This document shows, piece by piece, positions 10,373 to 11,900 of a stretch of 11,900 nt of DNA (within the stretch, counting starts at the first letter, position 1; every line of letters starts with the position of its first letter). The notes beneath the pieces are model-generated. The model saw only the letters and a program-made list of their open reading frames with translations. It did no database searches and was not told where the DNA came from. The DNA is from JARIHD01 sp964610985 (GTDB lineage: Bacteria > Patescibacteriota > Saccharimonadia > Saccharimonadales > UBA4665), in assembly GCA_964610985.1 (NCBI GenBank), contig CAZSZJ010000033.1, positions 1-11,900 on the forward strand, in the 5' to 3' direction. The position numbers were made by a program, and so were the translations under genes.

Positions 10373-11900
10373 TTAATATATTTGGGCGTAGCCGTACACT
10401 GCTGCAACATCGGCGATCTTGCGGGGCTGGCCACTTAGCGTACTGACGACGTATTCGGCAGATTCAGTGCTCGTAACAACGCGGTAAGTCAGCATAGTGT
10501 CGCTTATCCAGCGTACAGGGCCGTTCAATCCCGACCGTGAAATCAGGGTTTTTACTTCTCCGCCGTTTGTGGATTGCAACAGGAGTGCGCCTTTGCCGTC
10601 ACGAATTGCCGTCCAGGCGACTTGTTTGGCGCCGTTCACGGCAAATTGCAGATTAGTCATGTCGGCTGGTGGCCCTGCTGGCGTGATTTGTTTACCGTTT
10701 AGATTGGCGACATACCAGCCGTCCGGCGTTTGCATAGTCAAAGTGTTGTAGTCGGTGCGAAGTCCCGTCCAAACTTCTTGACTGCTGATTTGTTCGCGGC
10801 TCCCGCCATCCGGCTTGATACGGAACAAGCCGAGGGCGGCGCCCGGGTCAGTACTAGACGGCGCGTAGTACATGTACCCATTGGCGCTGACGATGACGTT
10901 GAACTGGTTGGCGGTGGCTAGCTGGGTGCGCGCGTTGTTTTCATAGTTATAAGCGATGAGTTTGTTGCGGCCAGGATTGGCGGCACTCGCCCCAGCAACC
11001 GTCGAACGATACACAAGCCGTTTATCCAGCCAATCCACCAGTTGGATTTGTTGAGCACGATCGACGGTCGAATTCGCCCCTGTTTCTACATTGATAAAGG
11101 TGAGCGAATGCAGCGGGTAGTTGTCGCTATCGTGCAGCCCTTCGCGTGTAGAAACGAGCGCTGCCTGCTTGCCATCCGGACTTACTACCAGGCTGGTGGT
11201 ATTGTTCTCACGGCCCGTTCCAGCCAGCAACAGGCGTTGGTTTTTGCCGTCCAGATCGGCGCTGAATACGTCGTATTTACCGCTTTGTTTGCTGGCGTAA
11301 ACGGCTTTTTGGACGGGTACCAGATTGATTTGTTTTTGGATGTTACTGGCTTCGATTTCTGTCTTCTCGGTGCGATAGCCACCTGCGTTGATGGTGAGTG
11401 AAAGTTTAGTAACATCGGTGTCGCCCACGGTAAGCAAGATTTTGCCTTCTTGATCAGAAAGCGCATTAAAGATTTCGGCATCGGCCTCTGCCCCAGCAAT
11501 CGGTTTGCCCGAAACATAGTCGGTAACGCGAATGACGTACTGCAAGCCCACTGATTGCAGCTGATATTTGCCGAGAGGGTTACTGCCCCACCCGATCGTT
11601 ATGCGCTGTTTTTGCGGAGCAAAAGCCATGCGGGAAATAGTCAGATCGTAGTCGCCGAGCTTGAGGTCAATTAGACGCGCCACTCCGTTCTTATCGGTTT
11701 CGACTTTTTGGCTGCCGATCTGCACGCTGACATGACGGAGCGGCAGCTGCGTGCCGCTATCCACTACTGTTATTGAAGCCTTACTACGCACACCGGCAGT
11801 ATTAAGCACAGCATAGCGCGCATCTGGGACAATCAAGACGGCTGCAACACCCAGCATGAGCACGATAATCGTAATCCAGCGGGCCCATTTATTACGCCAC
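10373..11900 (-). CDS. Membrane-anchored beta-sandwich and beta-propeller protein (5' end outside window)
   Basis: The open frame runs to the right edge with no stop, so the N-terminus is missing; 509 complete codons including the stop (508 residues) are visible. The visible part starts with a basic/aromatic stretch (WRNKWARW), then a membrane helix (ITIIVLMLGVAAVLIV) near 11840-11890, so the rest is probably outside the cell. Two beta-sandwich modules of the carboxypeptidase-regulatory/PEGA-like kind follow: one with ASITVVDSGTQLPLRHVSV, a second with YVIRVTDYVSGKPIAGAEA. The remainder has TolB/WD-like propeller repeats such as YDVFSADLDGKNQRLL, LVVSPDGKQAALVS and LFRIKPDGGSREQI. Such proteins often bind ligands or the cell wall; no enzyme motif is visible. 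The GTG at 11863 and ATG at 11857 are internal and not the true start. Confidence 0.82.
   Translation of the reverse strand, partial: WRNKWARWITIIVLMLGVAAVLIVPDARYAVLNTAGVRSKASITVVDSGTQLPLRHVSVQIGSQKVETDKNGVARLIDLKLGDYDLTISRMAFAPQKQRITIGWGSNPLGKYQLQSVGLQYVIRVTDYVSGKPIAGAEADAEIFNALSDQEGKILLTVGDTDVTKLSLTINAGGYRTEKTEIEASNIQKQINLVPVQKAVYASKQSGKYDVFSADLDGKNQRLLLAGTGRENNTTSLVVSPDGKQAALVSTREGLHDSDNYPLHSLTFINVETGANSTVDRAQQIQLVDWLDKRLVYRSTVAGASAANPGRNKLIAYNYENNARTQLATANQFNVIVSANGYMYYAPSSTDPGAALGLFRIKPDGGSREQISSQEVWTGLRTDYNTLTMQTPDGWYVANLNGKQITPAGPPADMTNLQFAVNGAKQVAWTAIRDGKGALLLQSTNGGEVKTLISRSGLNGPVRWISDTMLTYRVVTSTESAEYVVSTLSGQPRKIADVAAVYGYAQIY

Noticed and set aside
10367..10380. TATATT before the GTG at 10366 as a leaderless promoter for mutY
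   Set aside because: The hexamer lies in the last codons of the upstream gene, has no -35 or TGn extension, and the short spacing fits simple cotranscription.
1..11900. TGA read as Gly (Gracilibacteria/SR1 code)
   Set aside because: TGA ends the YbaK-type and MutY-like genes at the expected family length, and no gene needs an in-frame TGA to complete its domains.
1..11900. CRISPR arrays, tRNA genes, insertion sequences, toxin-antitoxin pairs
   Set aside because: No regularly spaced repeats, cloverleaf-forming stretches, transposase motifs or terminal inverted repeats were seen by eye. The MazG-like gene is a housecleaning pyrophosphohydrolase, not part of a MazEF pair.

Overview
The window looks like chromosomal DNA from a small-genome, monoderm-like bacterium of the candidate phyla radiation, most likely a Candidatus Saccharibacteria (TM7) relative. 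This is inferred from protein style and gene organisation: small membrane-anchored proteins that I associate with that group, a compact layout, and few Shine-Dalgarno sites. No marker gene was compared. TGA acts as a normal stop in several genes, so the recoded code of Gracilibacteria/SR1 does not apply. There is no rRNA, tRNA, CRISPR array, transposase or phage gene.

Layout, left to right. (1) 1-2626, minus strand: an ABC-2 type exporter pair (ATPase, then permease, one base apart), followed by a tRNA-dihydrouridine synthase with its own promoter and cut by the left edge. (2) 2705-3126: a 67-residue small protein on the minus strand with its own promoter, Shine-Dalgarno site and terminator. 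A 16-bp inverted repeat covers its -10 and start-site region. (3) 3126-4357, plus strand: a membrane-anchored protein of unknown function, a strong terminator, then a YbaK/ProX-type aminoacyl-tRNA deacylase. (4) 4358-6410: a possible 20-codon ORF, a two-pass membrane protein (minus) and a MurC-like ligase (plus). The last two diverge from abutting extended -10 elements. (5) 6403-9518, minus strand: a 554-residue disordered, C-terminally anchored protein, a MazG-like pyrophosphohydrolase, a TsaC/YrdC threonylcarbamoyl-AMP synthase and a second small Pro-rich, C-terminally anchored protein. (6) 9539-11900, minus strand: an unusual MutY-like glycosylase and a membrane-anchored beta-propeller protein cut by the right edge.

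The genes do not form one dedicated pathway. They mix translation quality control and tRNA modification (dus, ybaK, tsaC), nucleotide and DNA sanitation (mazG, mutY), cell-wall synthesis (murC) and envelope proteins of unknown role. No clear new defence or metabolic system is visible.

The most distinctive signals are: a recurring promoter layout in which a -10 element (often TGnTAnnnT) ends 6-9 nt before the ATG, predicting leaderless mRNAs; a cysteine-free MutY homologue with Asp replaced by Glu at the catalytic position and a winged-helix-like tail in place of the 8-oxoG-reading domain; and two disordered, C-terminally anchored proteins encoded either side of tsaC-mazG.
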